64,000 bases of DNA, taken from contig JAFXEX010000005.1 of NCBI GenBank assembly GCA_017520825.1, positions 1 through 64,000 on the forward strand, read 5' to 3'. Positions within the stretch are counted from its first letter, which is position 1. Each line of letters begins with the position of its first letter. The stretch comes from Clostridia bacterium. GTDB taxonomy: Bacteria > Bacillota > Clostridia > Oscillospirales > SIG627. A model generated the notes under the pieces. The model was given only the letters and a program-made list of their open reading frames with translations, did no database searches and had not been told where the DNA came from. Shown here in pieces: positions 45,849 through 55,875 of the stretch. Made by a program: the position numbers and the translations under genes.

Positions 45849-47609
45849 GGAACTATATATAAGGTTGCAGGTCCTCTTATCGTTGCCACGGGAATGCGTG
45901 ACGTTCAGATGTACGACGTGGTAAGGGTAAGTGAGAAGAAGCTTCTCGGTGAAATTATCGAGCTGAGAGGTGACCGTGCATCCATTCAGGTTTACGAGGA
46001 CACTACCGGCATCGGACCTGGTGAAAACGTATACGTTACAGGCGAGCCTCTTTCAGCAGAGCTTGCACCCGGTCTTATTGAGGGTATTTTCGACGGAATT
46101 GAGCGTCCTCTTGAAAAAATCAGAGACGTGGCAGGAAGCAGAATACCCAGAGGTATTGACCTTCCCAAGCTTGACCGTGAGAAAAAGTGGTTCTTCAAAG
46201 CAGTAGCCAAGGTTGGTGACAAGGTGTCAGGTGGTAAAGTGCTTGGAGAGGTAGAAGAAACTCTTGCCGTAACTCAGAAAATAATGGTGCCTCCCACTAT
46301 GTCAGGTACTGTTGAATGGATTTACGAGGGTGAAGCTACGATTACCGAAACCATAGCTAAAATAAAGACCGACAAGGGAGACGTAGTTGATATTGCCATG
46401 CTTCAGAAATGGCCAGTAAGACGTCGCCGTCCCTATGCCGAAAAGCTTGTACCAAACGAGCCCATGATAACGGGACAGAGAACCATCGACTCTCTCTTCC
46501 CTATTACAAAGGGTGGTGTTGCGGCAATTCCAGGTCCCTTTGGCTCAGGTAAAACCGTTACGCAGCATCAGATAGCAAAATGGGCTGATGCAGACATTAT
46601 TATTTACATTGGTTGTGGAGAACGTGGAAATGAAATGACCGACGTTCTTAAGGAATTCCCCACGCTGAACGACCCGAGAACAGGTCTTTCGATTATGAAG
46701 AGAACGGTTCTCATAGCAAACACCTCTGATATGCCCGTTGCTGCTCGTGAGGCGTCAATTTACACGGGTATTACCATTGCAGAATACTTCAGAGATATGG
46801 GCTACAAGGTTGCTATTATCGCCGATTCAACGTCACGCTGGGCAGAAGCCCTTCGTGAAATGTCCGGACGACTTGAGGAAATGCCGGGTGAAGAAGGCTA
46901 CCCTGCATATCTTTCAACAAGACTTGCAGAATTCTACGAAAGAGCTGGCTCTGTAAAATGTCTTGGTGGTGACAGATTCGGCGCAATAACTGCCATCGGT
47001 GCAGTATCTCCTCCCGGTGGTGACACAAGTGAACCCGTATCCCAGGCAACTCTCCGTATCGTAAAGGTATTCTGGGGACTTAGTGCTGACCTTGCGTACA
47101 AGCGTCACTTCCCTGCTATTGACTGGCTTAAGAGCTATTCTCTTTACGAGGAATCAGCTTTCAAATACTATACCGAAAAGGTAAACGACGAATGGGCTGC
47201 TCACGTAAGAGAGGTAAAGGCGCTTCTCGGCGAAGAGGCAGAGCTTCAGGAAATCGTACGTCTTATCGGATTTGACGCTCTGGGTGAAAAGGACAGAATC
47301 ACCCTTGAATGCGCACGCTCAATCCGTGAGGACTTCTTGCAGCAGGACTCCTTCCGTGAGTATGACAGATACACCTCGTCGGCAAAGCAGGCTGATATGC
47401 TGTCGGCTATTCTGAATTGGTATCATATGAGCCTTTCTTCTCTTAGCAAGGGCGCTACCTATAAAATGATAATGAATATGTCTGTGCTTGAAATGATTGC
47501 TAAAATGAAATACCAGCCCGAAGAAAGCTGGTCTGATTTCTATGCAAATCTGAATGAAACTCTTTCACGCGAGTTTTCAGAAATAGGCATTGGAGGTGAC
47601 ATAGCTTGA
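45834..47609 (+). CDS. ntpA: V-type ATPase catalytic subunit A
   Basis: A 591-residue ATP-hydrolysing or -synthesising subunit. The P-loop GPFGSGKT is at 234-241, the catalytic glutamate lies in [13 protein letters not shown] and the arginine-finger-facing region in [29 protein letters not shown] sequence near 375-400. The A-specific insertion after the N-terminal barrel is present. It overlaps ntpB by 4 bases. Confidence 0.97.
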   Translation: MEKQVGTIYKVAGPLIVATGMRDVQMYDVVRVSEKKLLGEIIELRGDRASIQVYEDTTGIGPGENVYVTGEPLSAELAPGLIEGIFDGIERPLEKIRDVAGSRIPRGIDLPKLDREKKWFFKAVAKVGDKVSGGKVLGEVEETLAVTQKIMVPPTMSGTVEWIYEGEATITETIAKIKTDKGDVVDIAMLQKWPVRRRRPYAEKLVPNEPMITGQRTIDSLFPITKGGVAAIPGPFGSGKTVTQHQIAKWADADIIIYIGCGERGNEMTDVLKEFPTLNDPRTGLSIMKRTVLIANTSDMPVAAREASIYTGITIAEYFRDMGYKVAIIADSTSRWAEALREMSGRLEEMPGEEGYPAYLSTRLAEFYERAGSVKCLGGDRFGAITAIGAVSPPGGDTSEPVSQATLRIVKVFWGLSADLAYKRHFPAIDWLKSYSLYEESAFKYYTEKVNDEWAAHVREVKALLGEEAELQEIVRLIGFDALGEKDRITLECARSIREDFLQQDSFREYDRYTSSAKQADMLSAILNWYHMSLSSLSKGATYKMIMNMSVLEMIAKMKYQPEESWSDFYANLNETLSREFSEIGIGGDIA

Positions 47610-48979
47610 AGAAGGAATATAAAACAATAAAAGAGGCAGTTGGACCTCTTATGATGGTTGAATGTGTTGACAACGTAAAATACTACGAGATCGTTGAAAT
47701 TAAAGAAGCTAATGGCAACACACGACTTGGAAGAGTTCTTGAAATAAAGGACAAAACTGCAGTAGTTCAGCTTTTTGAAAGCTCTCAGGGACTTCAGTTA
47801 TCCAGTGCCAAGGCAAAATTTCTCGGACGCCCTCTGGAGCTTGCCGTGTCACGCGATATGATAGGCAGAGTATTCGATGGAATGGGCAGACCCATTGACA
47901 ACGGTGAAAAGATTATTCCCGAAAGGTTTGACGATATTAACGGCGAGCCTATCAATCCTGCAGCACGCGATTACCCTGCTGAATTCATTCAGACAGGTAT
48001 TTCTGCAATAGACGGACTTAACACACTTGTAAGAGGACAGAAGCTTCCAATTTTCTCTGGCTCAGGTCTTCCACACGCAAACCTTGCAGCACAGATTGCA
48101 AGACAGGCTAAGGTACGTGGAGGTAACGATAACTTTGCCGTTGTATTCGCTGCTATCGGTATCACCTTTGAGGAAGCGCAGTTCTTTGTAAACGACTTTA
48201 AGAAGACGGGCTCTATTGAGCGTTCCGTGCTCTTTATGAATCTTGCTGACGCACCTGCAGTTGAGCGTATTGCCACTCCCCGTATGGCTATTACCTGCGC
48301 AGAATATCTCGCTTACGAGCTTGGTATGCACGTGCTTGTAATACTCACCGACCTTACTAACTACGCAGAAGCTCTCCGTGAGGTTTCGGCAGCTAGAAAG
48401 GAAGTTCCGGGCAGACGAGGATATCCGGGTTACCTTTACACCGACCTTGCAACCCTCTATGAAAGAGCAGGAAGAATAAACGGCAAGGGTGGTTCTATAA
48501 CGCAGATTCCCATTCTTACAATGCCTGAGGACGACAAAACTCACCCCATTCCCGACCTTACAGGATATATTACAGAGGGACAGATAATTCTTTCACGTGA
48601 TTTGTATATGAGAGGTATCGAGCCTCCCATCGATGTACTCCCCTCCCTTAGCCGTCTGAAGAATAAGGGTATCGGTGAGGGCAAGACACGTGAGGACCAC
48701 GCTGATACGATGAACCAGATTTTCTCGGCGTATGCAAGAGGTAAGGAAGCCAAGGAATTGGCTGTCGTATTGGGCGAAGCTGCTCTTTCTGAAATGGACA
48801 GAAAGTATGCTAAGTTCTCCGAAGCCTTTGAAAACGAATATATTTCACAGGGCTACAACACCGACAGAAGCATAGAAAAAACCCTTGAAATAGGCTGGAA
48901 GCTTCTCTCTATTCTTCCGAAATCCGAATTAAAGAGAATCAGACCTGAATATATTGAGAAATATATGACCGAAAGCTGA
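47606..48979 (+). CDS. ntpB: V-type ATPase subunit B
   Basis: A 457-residue non-catalytic nucleotide-binding subunit. It lacks a proper P-loop ([17 protein letters not shown] in place) as expected, and supplies the arginine finger around [22 protein letters not shown]. The start is TTG at 47606 (overlap TTGA with ntpA), justified by GGAGGTGA 6 bases upstream, the strongest ribosome site in the operon. Confidence 0.96.
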   Translation: MKKEYKTIKEAVGPLMMVECVDNVKYYEIVEIKEANGNTRLGRVLEIKDKTAVVQLFESSQGLQLSSAKAKFLGRPLELAVSRDMIGRVFDGMGRPIDNGEKIIPERFDDINGEPINPAARDYPAEFIQTGISAIDGLNTLVRGQKLPIFSGSGLPHANLAAQIARQAKVRGGNDNFAVVFAAIGITFEEAQFFVNDFKKTGSIERSVLFMNLADAPAVERIATPRMAITCAEYLAYELGMHVLVILTDLTNYAEALREVSAARKEVPGRRGYPGYLYTDLATLYERAGRINGKGGSITQIPILTMPEDDKTHPIPDLTGYITEGQIILSRDLYMRGIEPPIDVLPSLSRLKNKGIGEGKTREDHADTMNQIFSAYARGKEAKELAVVLGEAALSEMDRKYAKFSEAFENEYISQGYNTDRSIEKTLEIGWKLLSILPKSELKRIRPEYIEKYMTES

Positions 48980-48989
48980 GGTGGGATAG

Positions 48990-49616
48990 ATGGCAACAAG
49001 GGTAAATCCCACCAGAATGGAGTTGACGCGCACCAAAAAGCGTCTTGCAACGGCAATTAAGGGTCATAAGCTTCTTAAGGATAAGCAGGATGAAATGGCA
49101 AGACAGTTTATGGCGTATATCAAGAGAAACCGTGAGCTCAGACTTGAAGTTGAGGAGCTACTTGCCACGGCTATGCAGAACACAGCCATTGCAGAAGCAG
49201 AAATGGGCGAAAGTGCATTGACGGAAGCTCTGCTTGTACCCACTGCGTCAAACGAGGCAAGCTGGGGCACAAAGAATATAATGAGTGTCATAGTTCCCGA
49301 TATAAGTGCAAAATCAGATGAAAAAGTGGCCACCATTCCCTATTCAACGGCGTTTACGTCAAGATATCTTGACCGTGCCACCCTTGACGTTCAAAAGCTG
49401 ATGCCAAAGCTTTTAGAGCTTGCATCGGTTGAAAAAACCTGTGATATGCTGGCAGACGAGCTTGAACGTACTCGCAGACGTGTAAATGCGTTGGAATACG
49501 TAATGATTGCCGAAATGAAGGCTAACATCAAATATATTACCATGAAGCTTGAAGATAACGAGCGTGGTAATCTGACCAGACTTATGAAGGTCAAGGATAT
49601 GATGAAGGAAGAATAA
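48990..49616 (+). CDS. ntpD: V-type ATPase subunit D
   Basis: A 208-residue central shaft subunit with the typical start VNPTRMELTRTKKRLATAIKG and a second long helix ending RRVNALEYV, forming an antiparallel coiled coil that turns inside the A3B3 head. GAGGTGGG lies before the ATG. It is the last gene of the operon. Confidence 0.94.
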   Translation: MATRVNPTRMELTRTKKRLATAIKGHKLLKDKQDEMARQFMAYIKRNRELRLEVEELLATAMQNTAIAEAEMGESALTEALLVPTASNEASWGTKNIMSVIVPDISAKSDEKVATIPYSTAFTSRYLDRATLDVQKLMPKLLELASVEKTCDMLADELERTRRRVNALEYVMIAEMKANIKYITMKLEDNERGNLTRLMKVKDMMKEE

Positions 49617-49656
49617 ACGGCGAGGTCGACTTCAAAGAATCTCTATAAAGCAAAAA

Positions 49657-49685
49657 TAAAACTCGTACTTTTCAGTACGAGTTTT
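49657..49685. terminator. bidirectional terminator after the V-type ATPase operon
   Basis: A 12-bp perfect stem with TTTC loop, A-rich before and T-rich after, between convergent ntpD and the cytidylate-kinase-like gene. Confidence 0.88.
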
Positions 49686-49692
49686 ATGTCTG

Positions 49693-50328
49693 TTATAGGT
49701 TAGGCTTTTCGTTTGATTTTCTTTCGATACACTCACATATAAGTCTTGCTGAAAGGTCGGTACCGAATTTACCCGAATCTATGATAAGGTCGTAATATTC
49801 AGGTCTTCCCCATACTTGTTGAGTATGGCTATCGTAATAGTCGGCTCTTATCTTATCGGTTTTCTTTATCAGCTTTTTAGCCTCTGCCTCGCTTACGTGA
49901 TAAAGTCGGCAGGCACGCTCAATTCTTTGAGAAAGGTCTGCCTTTATGAATACGCTTATAACGTTAGGTCTGTCCGATAACACGAAATCGGCACATCTGC
50001 CCATAATAACGCAAGGACCCTTTTCGGCGTAATTCGTTATTGCCGAAAACTGTGCTTCGGCGATTCTGATACTGATAGGAAGCATAAGAGACGGGTCTTC
50101 GCTGTACCAATAATTTGCGTATTGGTATCCGGGATAGTCCCAAAGCTTCGGTGGCTTTTCGTCATGCTTCTTGATGTCCTCAGGACTCATTTTTAAGATT
50201 CCCGCTGCTTCGTCGATTATCTCTCTGTCATAGTATGGAATATCAAGAGCTTTTGCAACCTTGTGTCCTATTTCTGCTCCACCACTACAAAACTGACGTC
50301 CTACTGTAATTACCCAATTATTTTTCAT
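49693..50328 (-). CDS. cytidylate kinase-like family protein
   Basis: A 211-residue P-loop kinase of the Cytidylate_kin2 family (PF13189). It starts ITVGRQFCSGGAEIGHKVA, where the P-loop is the modified GRQFCSGGAEIG, and has IPYYDREIIDEAA, CVIMGRCADFVL and RIERACRLYHVSEAEAKKLI. The substrate is uncertain: it need not be CMP, and a separate Cmk is expected elsewhere. AAAGGAG precedes the start. Confidence 0.87.
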   Translation of the reverse strand: MKNNWVITVGRQFCSGGAEIGHKVAKALDIPYYDREIIDEAAGILKMSPEDIKKHDEKPPKLWDYPGYQYANYWYSEDPSLMLPISIRIAEAQFSAITNYAEKGPCVIMGRCADFVLSDRPNVISVFIKADLSQRIERACRLYHVSEAEAKKLIKKTDKIRADYYDSHTQQVWGRPEYYDLIIDSGKFGTDLSARLICECIERKSNEKPNL

Positions 50329-50372
50329 AAGGTACTCCTTTCTGCATATAGCATTATATTTTATTCGCTTAT

Positions 50373-50401
50373 ATTATATCATATTTATTCAAAATTTGCA
50401 A
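50373..50401 (-). promoter_or_regulatory. promoter of the cytidylate-kinase-like gene
   Basis: TTGCAA (50401-50396), 17-bp spacer, TATAAT (50378-50373), back to back with the cysK promoter. Confidence 0.72.
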
Positions 50402-50409
50402 CTGCGATA

Positions 50410-50438
50410 TTGATTTTTTTGTTCAAATGTGATATATT
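50410..50438 (+). promoter_or_regulatory. promoter of cysK
   Basis: TTGATT (50410-50415), 17-bp spacer ending TGTGA, TATATT (50433-50438), 19 bases before the start, giving a very short leader. Confidence 0.7.
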
Positions 50439-50456
50439 TCTTAAGAGGTGTTAACA

Positions 50457-51380
50457 ATGATATACAATAATATAACCGAGCTTGTGGGAAATACTCCCCT
50501 TGTTCGTGCAAAAAAGCTTGAAGAAAAAAACGGAGCTCTTGCCAATCTCATATTAAAGCTTGAGCTTTTTAATCCTGCAGGAAGCTCAAAGGACAGAGTT
50601 GCCGTTGAGATGATAAAGGATGCTTTGAATAGTGGAAAAATAAAGGAAGGGGCGACCCTTATTGAGCCCACAAGTGGTAACACGGGTATCGGTCTTGCAA
50701 TGGCAGCGTCGGCGTTTGGATTGAAAACCGTTCTGATTATGCCGGACACAATGAGCGTGGAAAGAAGAAAGATACTGTCTGCCTACGGAGCAGAGCTTAT
50801 ACTCACACCTGGAAAAGAAGGTATGAGTGGAGCGATTAAAAAAGCCGAAGAATTGGCAAGTGAAATTGAAGGCTCTTTTATCCCCTCGCAGTTTGACAAT
50901 CCTGCAAATCCCTTATCCCACTATAAAACCACAGGTGTTGAGGTATGGAATGACACCGAAGGCGATATCGACGTTTTCGTAGCGTCGGTTGGCACGGGTG
51001 GTACGATTTCAGGTAGTGCAAAATATTTGAAGGAGCAGAAGCCCGACGTAAAAATCATAGCCGTTGAGCCTGCCGACTCCCCTCTTATTTCAAAGGGGGT
51101 AGCAGGCCCTCATAAGCTTCAGGGCATTGGCGCAAACTTTATACCTAAGAATTACGATGCCTCACTTATTGACGAGGTTATGACGGCAACCACAGAGGAA
51201 GCTTACGAAACGGTGCGTTCTCTGGCAAGGCTTGAAGGCATACTCGTTGGTGTTTCCTCGGGTGCTGCCGTATCGGTTGCCATAAGGCTTGCAAAAATGA
51301 ATGAATACAAGGGTAAGAAAATCGTTGTCCTTTGCCCCGACACCGGAATGAGATATTTATCAACCGAGGATTTGTTTTAA
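50457..51380 (+). CDS. cysK: cysteine synthase
   Basis: A 307-residue PLP enzyme making cysteine from O-acetylserine and sulfide. K45 in NPAGSSKDRV binds PLP, PTSGNTGIGLA binds substrate, and GTGGTISG holds the cofactor phosphate. The ATG at 50457 follows AAGAGGTG; an upstream ATG at 50448 overlaps that site. Its stop codon lies inside the inverted repeat of the element that follows. Confidence 0.95.
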   Translation: MIYNNITELVGNTPLVRAKKLEEKNGALANLILKLELFNPAGSSKDRVAVEMIKDALNSGKIKEGATLIEPTSGNTGIGLAMAASAFGLKTVLIMPDTMSVERRKILSAYGAELILTPGKEGMSGAIKKAEELASEIEGSFIPSQFDNPANPLSHYKTTGVEVWNDTEGDIDVFVASVGTGGTISGSAKYLKEQKPDVKIIAVEPADSPLISKGVAGPHKLQGIGANFIPKNYDASLIDEVMTATTEEAYETVRSLARLEGILVGVSSGAAVSVAIRLAKMNEYKGKKIVVLCPDTGMRYLSTEDLF

Positions 51381-51753
51381 AAAAATTCCTATGGCAATGA
51401 GCTGGGTTGATAGGGACAGTTATCTTTATTAGAAACAGAATTTGGCACACAAATTTCCTGCTTGCAGCAGTATAAGACAAAACTACCCGAAGAAGAGAAA
51501 GCAAAACTCTTTTTCGGGTAGTTTTTATTTTTGCGATATATTGCTTCGCAATGCGATATTTTTTCTTGCGAAAAATCGATATATTTACCTTATGGTAAAT
51601 TCGATATGATATAAATCCCTTCACGCCCCACAGGGCATATCGAGTGCGTAGCACATATCGAACATTGTAGGTGTATATCGAAAATCCCTTAGGGATTTAT
51701 ATCGATGCATTGTGTCCTTTCAGACACAATGCTAAAGCCATAGGAATTTTTTT
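51379..51753. repeat. non-coding element: 17-bp terminal inverted repeat with nested hairpin array
   Basis: The 375-base gap between convergent cysK and the Fe-alcohol dehydrogenase gene holds no gene. Its ends are a perfect 17-bp inverted repeat (51379-51395 with 51737-51753) overlapping both stop codons. Inside are four (G/T)CGATAT boxes at 51533, 51553, 51576 and 51601 and four inverted ATATCGA boxes at 51637, 51655, 51675 and 51699. Between them lie small hairpins such as ATTGC-TTC-GCAAT, ATTTACC-TTAT-GGTAAAT and AAATCCC-TTA-GGGATTT. A further 10-bp hairpin (51707-51732) follows. Similar hairpin-box repeats are, from memory, common in uncultured clostridial genomes, but their function is not known to me. 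Confidence 0.85.
51481..51526 (+). terminator. hairpin terminator candidate of cysK
   Basis: An 11-bp perfect stem (51481-51491 with 51513-51523) with a 21-base loop, itself partly pairable, ends in a T run. It lies inside the repeat element, 100 bases past cysK. Confidence 0.65.
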
Positions 51754-52846
51754 ATAATAATGAATTTTCAAAAATTTCGGTTTCAGCTTCAAGTGTTGCT
51801 TCAAAGGGGCAGGTCAGGGCGTTTTTAGCTTTAACCGTAGTCTGCACCCATTCGTTAAGCTCGTTCTTTGTAAAAGAGATATCGTTTGGAAGAAGTACCT
51901 TCATAACCTTTTCAAATTCGTCAAGTGAATTAAGTCCAAGATTTAAAAGAAGTATTTCAACCTTTTCGGGTATTACTTCCTCGGCTTTTCTCAGATACTC
52001 TGTCAAAAGCAAGCCGTTTGCCATTCCGTGAGGAATATCCTTATAGAATGTCAAGGGATAGCCCATTGAATGAACGATAGTCGTTCCCGTCTGCGCTATA
52101 ACGATACCACCAAGGGTTGACGCCCACAAAAGCTCTTCTCGGTCATCGGCAGTAAATTTGCCCTCGATAAGCGCTTTTATTTTTTTGCCCCATATTCTCA
52201 TTCCCTTTAAGGCTACGTACTCCGTCATATCGCCTGAACGGGTGTTGGTATAGCTCTCTATAAGATGGCTGAGAGCATCAACTGCAGTATTGCGTGTTAT
52301 CTGTACGGGAAGGTTTTCGGTATATTTGCCGTCAACAAAGGCGACCTTGTAAAAGGTATCCTCCGTGGAAAAGCTGCGCTTTGTATGCTCGTCGGTCACT
52401 GTAAGGACCGAATACTGCGTTACCTCTGACCCTGTGCCTGCAGTAGTGGGTATTGCCACCATTGGCAATGGCTTTACAGAATAGTTACAGTTGTAAATAT
52501 CCATAGGTGCCATTTCGGAGTTGACTCCATACACGGCAACGGCTTTTGCGGCGTCAAGTGGAGAGCCACCACCTATTCCTATAATGAAATCAGCGTTGAA
52601 TTCACGGGCTTCCTTACCTGCCTCAAAGCATTCTTCAACCGTGGGGTTATTCCCTATTCTGTCGCAAATAGCATACGGAACGTTGTTTGAGTCAAGTATA
52701 TTTACCACGTCTTCAAGGGCACCTGAAATTCGTCCCGACGTTTTACCTGTAACGATAAATGCTCTTTTGCCGAGCAAAAGCTCCTTGTAATTATTGGCAA
52801 GGCAATCTCTGCCCTTGAATATTTTTGTGGGTATGTAAAATTTCAT
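51752..52846 (-). CDS. iron-containing alcohol dehydrogenase
   Basis: A 364-residue group III (Fe-ADH) oxidoreductase. NAD(P) binding is shown by IIGIGGGSPLDAAKAVAVYG and PTTAGTGSEVTQYSV; metal ligands lie in NTAVDALSHLIESY and HSMGYPLTFYKDIPHG. The substrate is not evident; the family includes butanol, glycerol and propanediol dehydrogenases. AAAGGT precedes the start. A terminator separates it from rubrerythrin, but no clear promoter of its own was seen, so partial read-through is likely. Confidence 0.9.
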   Translation of the reverse strand: MKFYIPTKIFKGRDCLANNYKELLLGKRAFIVTGKTSGRISGALEDVVNILDSNNVPYAICDRIGNNPTVEECFEAGKEAREFNADFIIGIGGGSPLDAAKAVAVYGVNSEMAPMDIYNCNYSVKPLPMVAIPTTAGTGSEVTQYSVLTVTDEHTKRSFSTEDTFYKVAFVDGKYTENLPVQITRNTAVDALSHLIESYTNTRSGDMTEYVALKGMRIWGKKIKALIEGKFTADDREELLWASTLGGIVIAQTGTTIVHSMGYPLTFYKDIPHGMANGLLLTEYLRKAEEVIPEKVEILLLNLGLNSLDEFEKVMKVLLPNDISFTKNELNEWVQTTVKAKNALTCPFEATLEAETEIFENSLL

Positions 52847-52862
52847 AGTACGTACCTTTCAG

Positions 52863-52888
52863 AAAAGCACCACAAACGTGGTGCTTTT
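52863..52888 (-). terminator. terminator of the thrS-DUF975-rubrerythrin transcript
   Basis: A perfect 11-bp stem (52863-52873 with 52878-52888), AAAC loop, with T's at the end of the minus-strand stem. Confidence 0.8.
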
Positions 52889-52894
52889 TCTCTC

Positions 52895-53428
52895 TTAATA
52901 ATTCTCTTTTCTCTGTTCAAAATAGCTTCTGGGATGCTTACATACGGGGCAAACCTCGGGTGCCTTTTTGCCGATAACAAGGTGACCACAGTTGCGGCAT
53001 TCCCAAATTGTTTCCTCTGCCTTTTCAAATACCTGCTGCATTTCGATATTTGAAAGGAGCTTGCGATAGCGTTCCTCGTGTGTCTTTTCTATTGCTCCTA
53101 CCATTCTGAACTGTGCTGCAAGGTCGTGGAAGCCTTCATCGTCAGCATCCTTTGCAAACTGGTCGTACATTATAGTCCACTCGTAATTCTCGCCACTTGC
53201 TGCATCTGCAAGGTTTGCAGAGGTATCGCCAAGGCAGGAAAGTGCTTTGAACCAAAGCTTTGCGTGTTCCTTTTCGTTGTTGGCAGTTGATTCAAAAATA
53301 GCTGCAATCTGCTCGTAGCCTTCCTTCTTTGCAACCGATGCAAAGTAGGTGTACTTATTTCTTGCCTGTGACTCGCCTGAAAAGGCGTCTCTGAGATTCT
53401 GCTCTGTTTTTGTTCCTTTAAGATCCAT
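52895..53428 (-). CDS. rbr: rubrerythrin
   Basis: A 177-residue di-iron peroxidase that reduces hydrogen peroxide in anaerobes. The ferritin-like part has E19 ([10 protein letters not shown]), E52/H55 (NEKEHAK) and E114/H117 (EKTHEERY); the rubredoxin tail has C144, C147, C160 and C163. It lies downstream of thrS and the DUF975 gene, 20 bases after the latter. AAAGGAG precedes the start. Confidence 0.96.
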   Translation of the reverse strand: MDLKGTKTEQNLRDAFSGESQARNKYTYFASVAKKEGYEQIAAIFESTANNEKEHAKLWFKALSCLGDTSANLADAASGENYEWTIMYDQFAKDADDEGFHDLAAQFRMVGAIEKTHEERYRKLLSNIEMQQVFEKAEETIWECRNCGHLVIGKKAPEVCPVCKHPRSYFEQRKENY

Positions 53429-53448
53429 AATAATTCTCCTTTATTCTC

Positions 53449-54027
53449 TTATTCTACGCTTACTGCAGTAAGCTCTTCGTAATAGTTTATTTTGGCAAGC
53501 TGATTATAGGAGCTTACCCATAAAGTACCTACACCGAAAGCTAAGCTTCCCACGATGTACCAGCCGATAAAGGAAAGGTCAAGTATGAAAAGCTCCATTT
53601 TGTGACCGTTGGTAAGTCTTTCACTTTCGCTGAGGCATTTTCTCCAATCCCAATCGGGATGCTCACTCTTAAGATAAAAAGCCATGGAATATGCATACGC
53701 TTTTACAATTCCGGGTATTACAAAAAGCAATGACCAAAGTGCGATGAATATCGTGTGAAGAATTCCAAGAAGAAGAGTGCCTCCGATATCATTTGAAAAT
53801 ACTCCGAAAATGCTTTCGATTTTTGCACTACCCTCGCGAGCCAACGTCTTAAAAAATGCTGCTAAAGCCACCGAAACTATTCCCACGAGAAGTAATGAAA
53901 CCGCACTTGAAATTCCAAGAATGGCAGTAGTTATAAGCACCACTATAACACTTATCAGCCAGGTGTTTGAAAATATCTGATTTCCAAGCTGGGCTTTTGC
54001 TTTCGCTTTAAGCTCTATTCTGTTCAT
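53449..54027 (-). CDS. DUF975 family membrane protein
   Basis: A 192-residue membrane protein of the DUF975 family, with an N-terminal basic helix (MNRIELKAKAKAQL), four to five hydrophobic segments and the family motif SMAFYLKSEHPDWDWRKCL. Function is unknown. AAAAGGAG precedes the start, 23 bases after thrS. Confidence 0.87.
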   Translation of the reverse strand: MNRIELKAKAKAQLGNQIFSNTWLISVIVVLITTAILGISSAVSLLLVGIVSVALAAFFKTLAREGSAKIESIFGVFSNDIGGTLLLGILHTIFIALWSLLFVIPGIVKAYAYSMAFYLKSEHPDWDWRKCLSESERLTNGHKMELFILDLSFIGWYIVGSLAFGVGTLWVSSYNQLAKINYYEELTAVSVE

Positions 54028-54049
54028 ATTATGCTCCTTTTAATAAAAT

Positions 54050-55849
54050 TTATCTCTTTTTAGTATTAATTTCTTCAACGATAAGCTTAACGAATTCCTC
54101 TGCAGTCATAGTTGTCATTTCCATAGAGCCACGGCGACGTACCGATACCGTGCCCTCCTCGGTCTCCTTATCGCCTACAACAAGCATATAAGGAATTTTT
54201 GCAAGCTGGGCTTCTCTTATCTTATAGCCCGTCTTTTCGGCTCTCTTGTCACTTTCAGCCGTAACGCCTGCGCTGATGAGCATATCAACGAGCTTATCCG
54301 TGTATTCGTTGTTTCTGTCTGTAATGGGAAGCACTCTTACCTGTGTGGGTGACAACCAAGTAGGAAGTGCTCCTGCATATTTTTCAATGAGAAGAGCAAG
54401 AGTTCTTTCATAGCATCCCATAGAGGTACGGTGAATGATGTAAGGAGTCTTCATCGTATTATCAGAATCTACGTATTCCATACCGAACTTCTTTGCAAGA
54501 AGCATATCAATCTGAATGGTAACGATAGTATCTTCCTTACCGAATACGTTCTTACACTGAATGTCAAGCTTAGGTCCGTAGAACGCAGCTTCGTCAACAC
54601 CTATAACGTAATTCTCACGTCCGAGAAGCTTATCAAGAAGCTCTCCCATTATGCTCTGCGCCTCATCCCACTGCTCAGCAGTACCCTCGTACTTATCCGT
54701 ACGGTTGGGATCCCACTGCGAAAATCTGAACGTACAGTCCTCCCAAAGTCCCAAAGTGGTCAGACAGTATTTTGCAAGTGAAAGGCACTGTTCAAATTCC
54801 TCTGCAAGCTGTTCAGGACGAAGTACGATGTGTCCTTCCGAAATAGTGAACTGACGAACTCTTATAAGACCGTGCATTTCACCCGAATCCTCGTTACGGA
54901 AAAGGGTTGAGGTTTCACCAAGTCTCATAGGAAGGTCTCTGTAGGAGCGCTTTCTGTTAAGGAACACCTGGTATTGGAAGGGGCAGGTCATCGGACGGAG
55001 TGCAAAGCATTCCTTGGTTTCGTCAGCAGGATCACCCATTACGAACATACCGTCGAGATAATGGTCCCAATGTCCCGATATTTTATAAAGCTCGCGCTTT
55101 GCCATAAGAGGAGTTTTTGTGAGAAGATAGCCTCTCTTCTCTTCCTCGTCCTCTATCCAACGCTGAAGCTTCTGAATAACTCTTGCGCCCTTGGGAAGAA
55201 GTATGGGAAGTCCCTGTCCGATACAGTCAACGGTTGTAAAGTATTCAAGCTCACGTCCCAGCTTATTGTGGTCACGCTTTCTTGCCTCTTCAAGCTGAGT
55301 AAGATGCGCTTCAAGCTCGGGCTTGGAAGCAAATGCCGTACCGTAGATACGGGTGAGCATTTTATTCTTTTCGTTTCCTCTCCAATACGCACCTGTGGCC
55401 GACATCAGCTTAAACGCCTTAACGGCAGAGGTATACGTCACGTGAGGGCCTGCGCAAAGGTCAACGTAGTCGCCCTGCTTGAAGAAGGAAAGCTCGGCAT
55501 CCTCGGGAAGATCGTTTATAAGCTCAATCTTATAAGGTTCCTCTGCCATAAGCTTCAAGGCTTCGTCACGGGGAAGTGTAAAGCGTTCAAGCTTCAGATT
55601 TTCCTTTGTTATTTTTTTCATTTCGGCTTCAAGCTTTTGCAAATCCTCTTCGTTGAATCCACCCTCGATGTCGAAGTCGTAATAAAATCCGTCCTTTATA
55701 GAAGGTCCGATAGCAAGCTTAGCCTGAGGGTAAAGTCTTTTTACTGCTTGTGCCAAAACGTGTGAGGCTGTATGACGAAGAGCATCACGACCAATCTGGT
55801 CTTCAAAGGTATACTCTTCAATAGCGCCGTTTTGCATAATTACTTTCAT
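54050..55849 (-). CDS. thrS: threonyl-tRNA synthetase lacking the TGS domain
   Basis: A 599-residue class II synthetase. The editing domain is intact (RHTASH..., DLCAGPHV) and the catalytic core has RPMTCPFQYQ, RLGETSTLFRNEDSGEMHGL and the C-terminal anticodon domain. The N-terminal TGS domain is missing: after MKVIMQNGAIEEYTFED the sequence jumps to the editing-domain start, about 45-60 residues shorter than usual. M-Q-N-G looks like the first strand of a former TGS. The T-box upstream senses tRNA-Thr. Confidence 0.95.
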   Translation of the reverse strand: MKVIMQNGAIEEYTFEDQIGRDALRHTASHVLAQAVKRLYPQAKLAIGPSIKDGFYYDFDIEGGFNEEDLQKLEAEMKKITKENLKLERFTLPRDEALKLMAEEPYKIELINDLPEDAELSFFKQGDYVDLCAGPHVTYTSAVKAFKLMSATGAYWRGNEKNKMLTRIYGTAFASKPELEAHLTQLEEARKRDHNKLGRELEYFTTVDCIGQGLPILLPKGARVIQKLQRWIEDEEEKRGYLLTKTPLMAKRELYKISGHWDHYLDGMFVMGDPADETKECFALRPMTCPFQYQVFLNRKRSYRDLPMRLGETSTLFRNEDSGEMHGLIRVRQFTISEGHIVLRPEQLAEEFEQCLSLAKYCLTTLGLWEDCTFRFSQWDPNRTDKYEGTAEQWDEAQSIMGELLDKLLGRENYVIGVDEAAFYGPKLDIQCKNVFGKEDTIVTIQIDMLLAKKFGMEYVDSDNTMKTPYIIHRTSMGCYERTLALLIEKYAGALPTWLSPTQVRVLPITDRNNEYTDKLVDMLISAGVTAESDKRAEKTGYKIREAQLAKIPYMLVVGDKETEEGTVSVRRRGSMEMTTMTAEEFVKLIVEEINTKKR

Positions 55850-55875
55850 AATTTATATCTCCTTTTAAAAAATTC

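Noticed and set aside
51533..51705. CRISPR-like array of short repeats
   Set aside because: The repeated boxes are only 7 bases, reverse orientation half way, and the intervening pieces are palindromes of different sizes; there are no cas genes.
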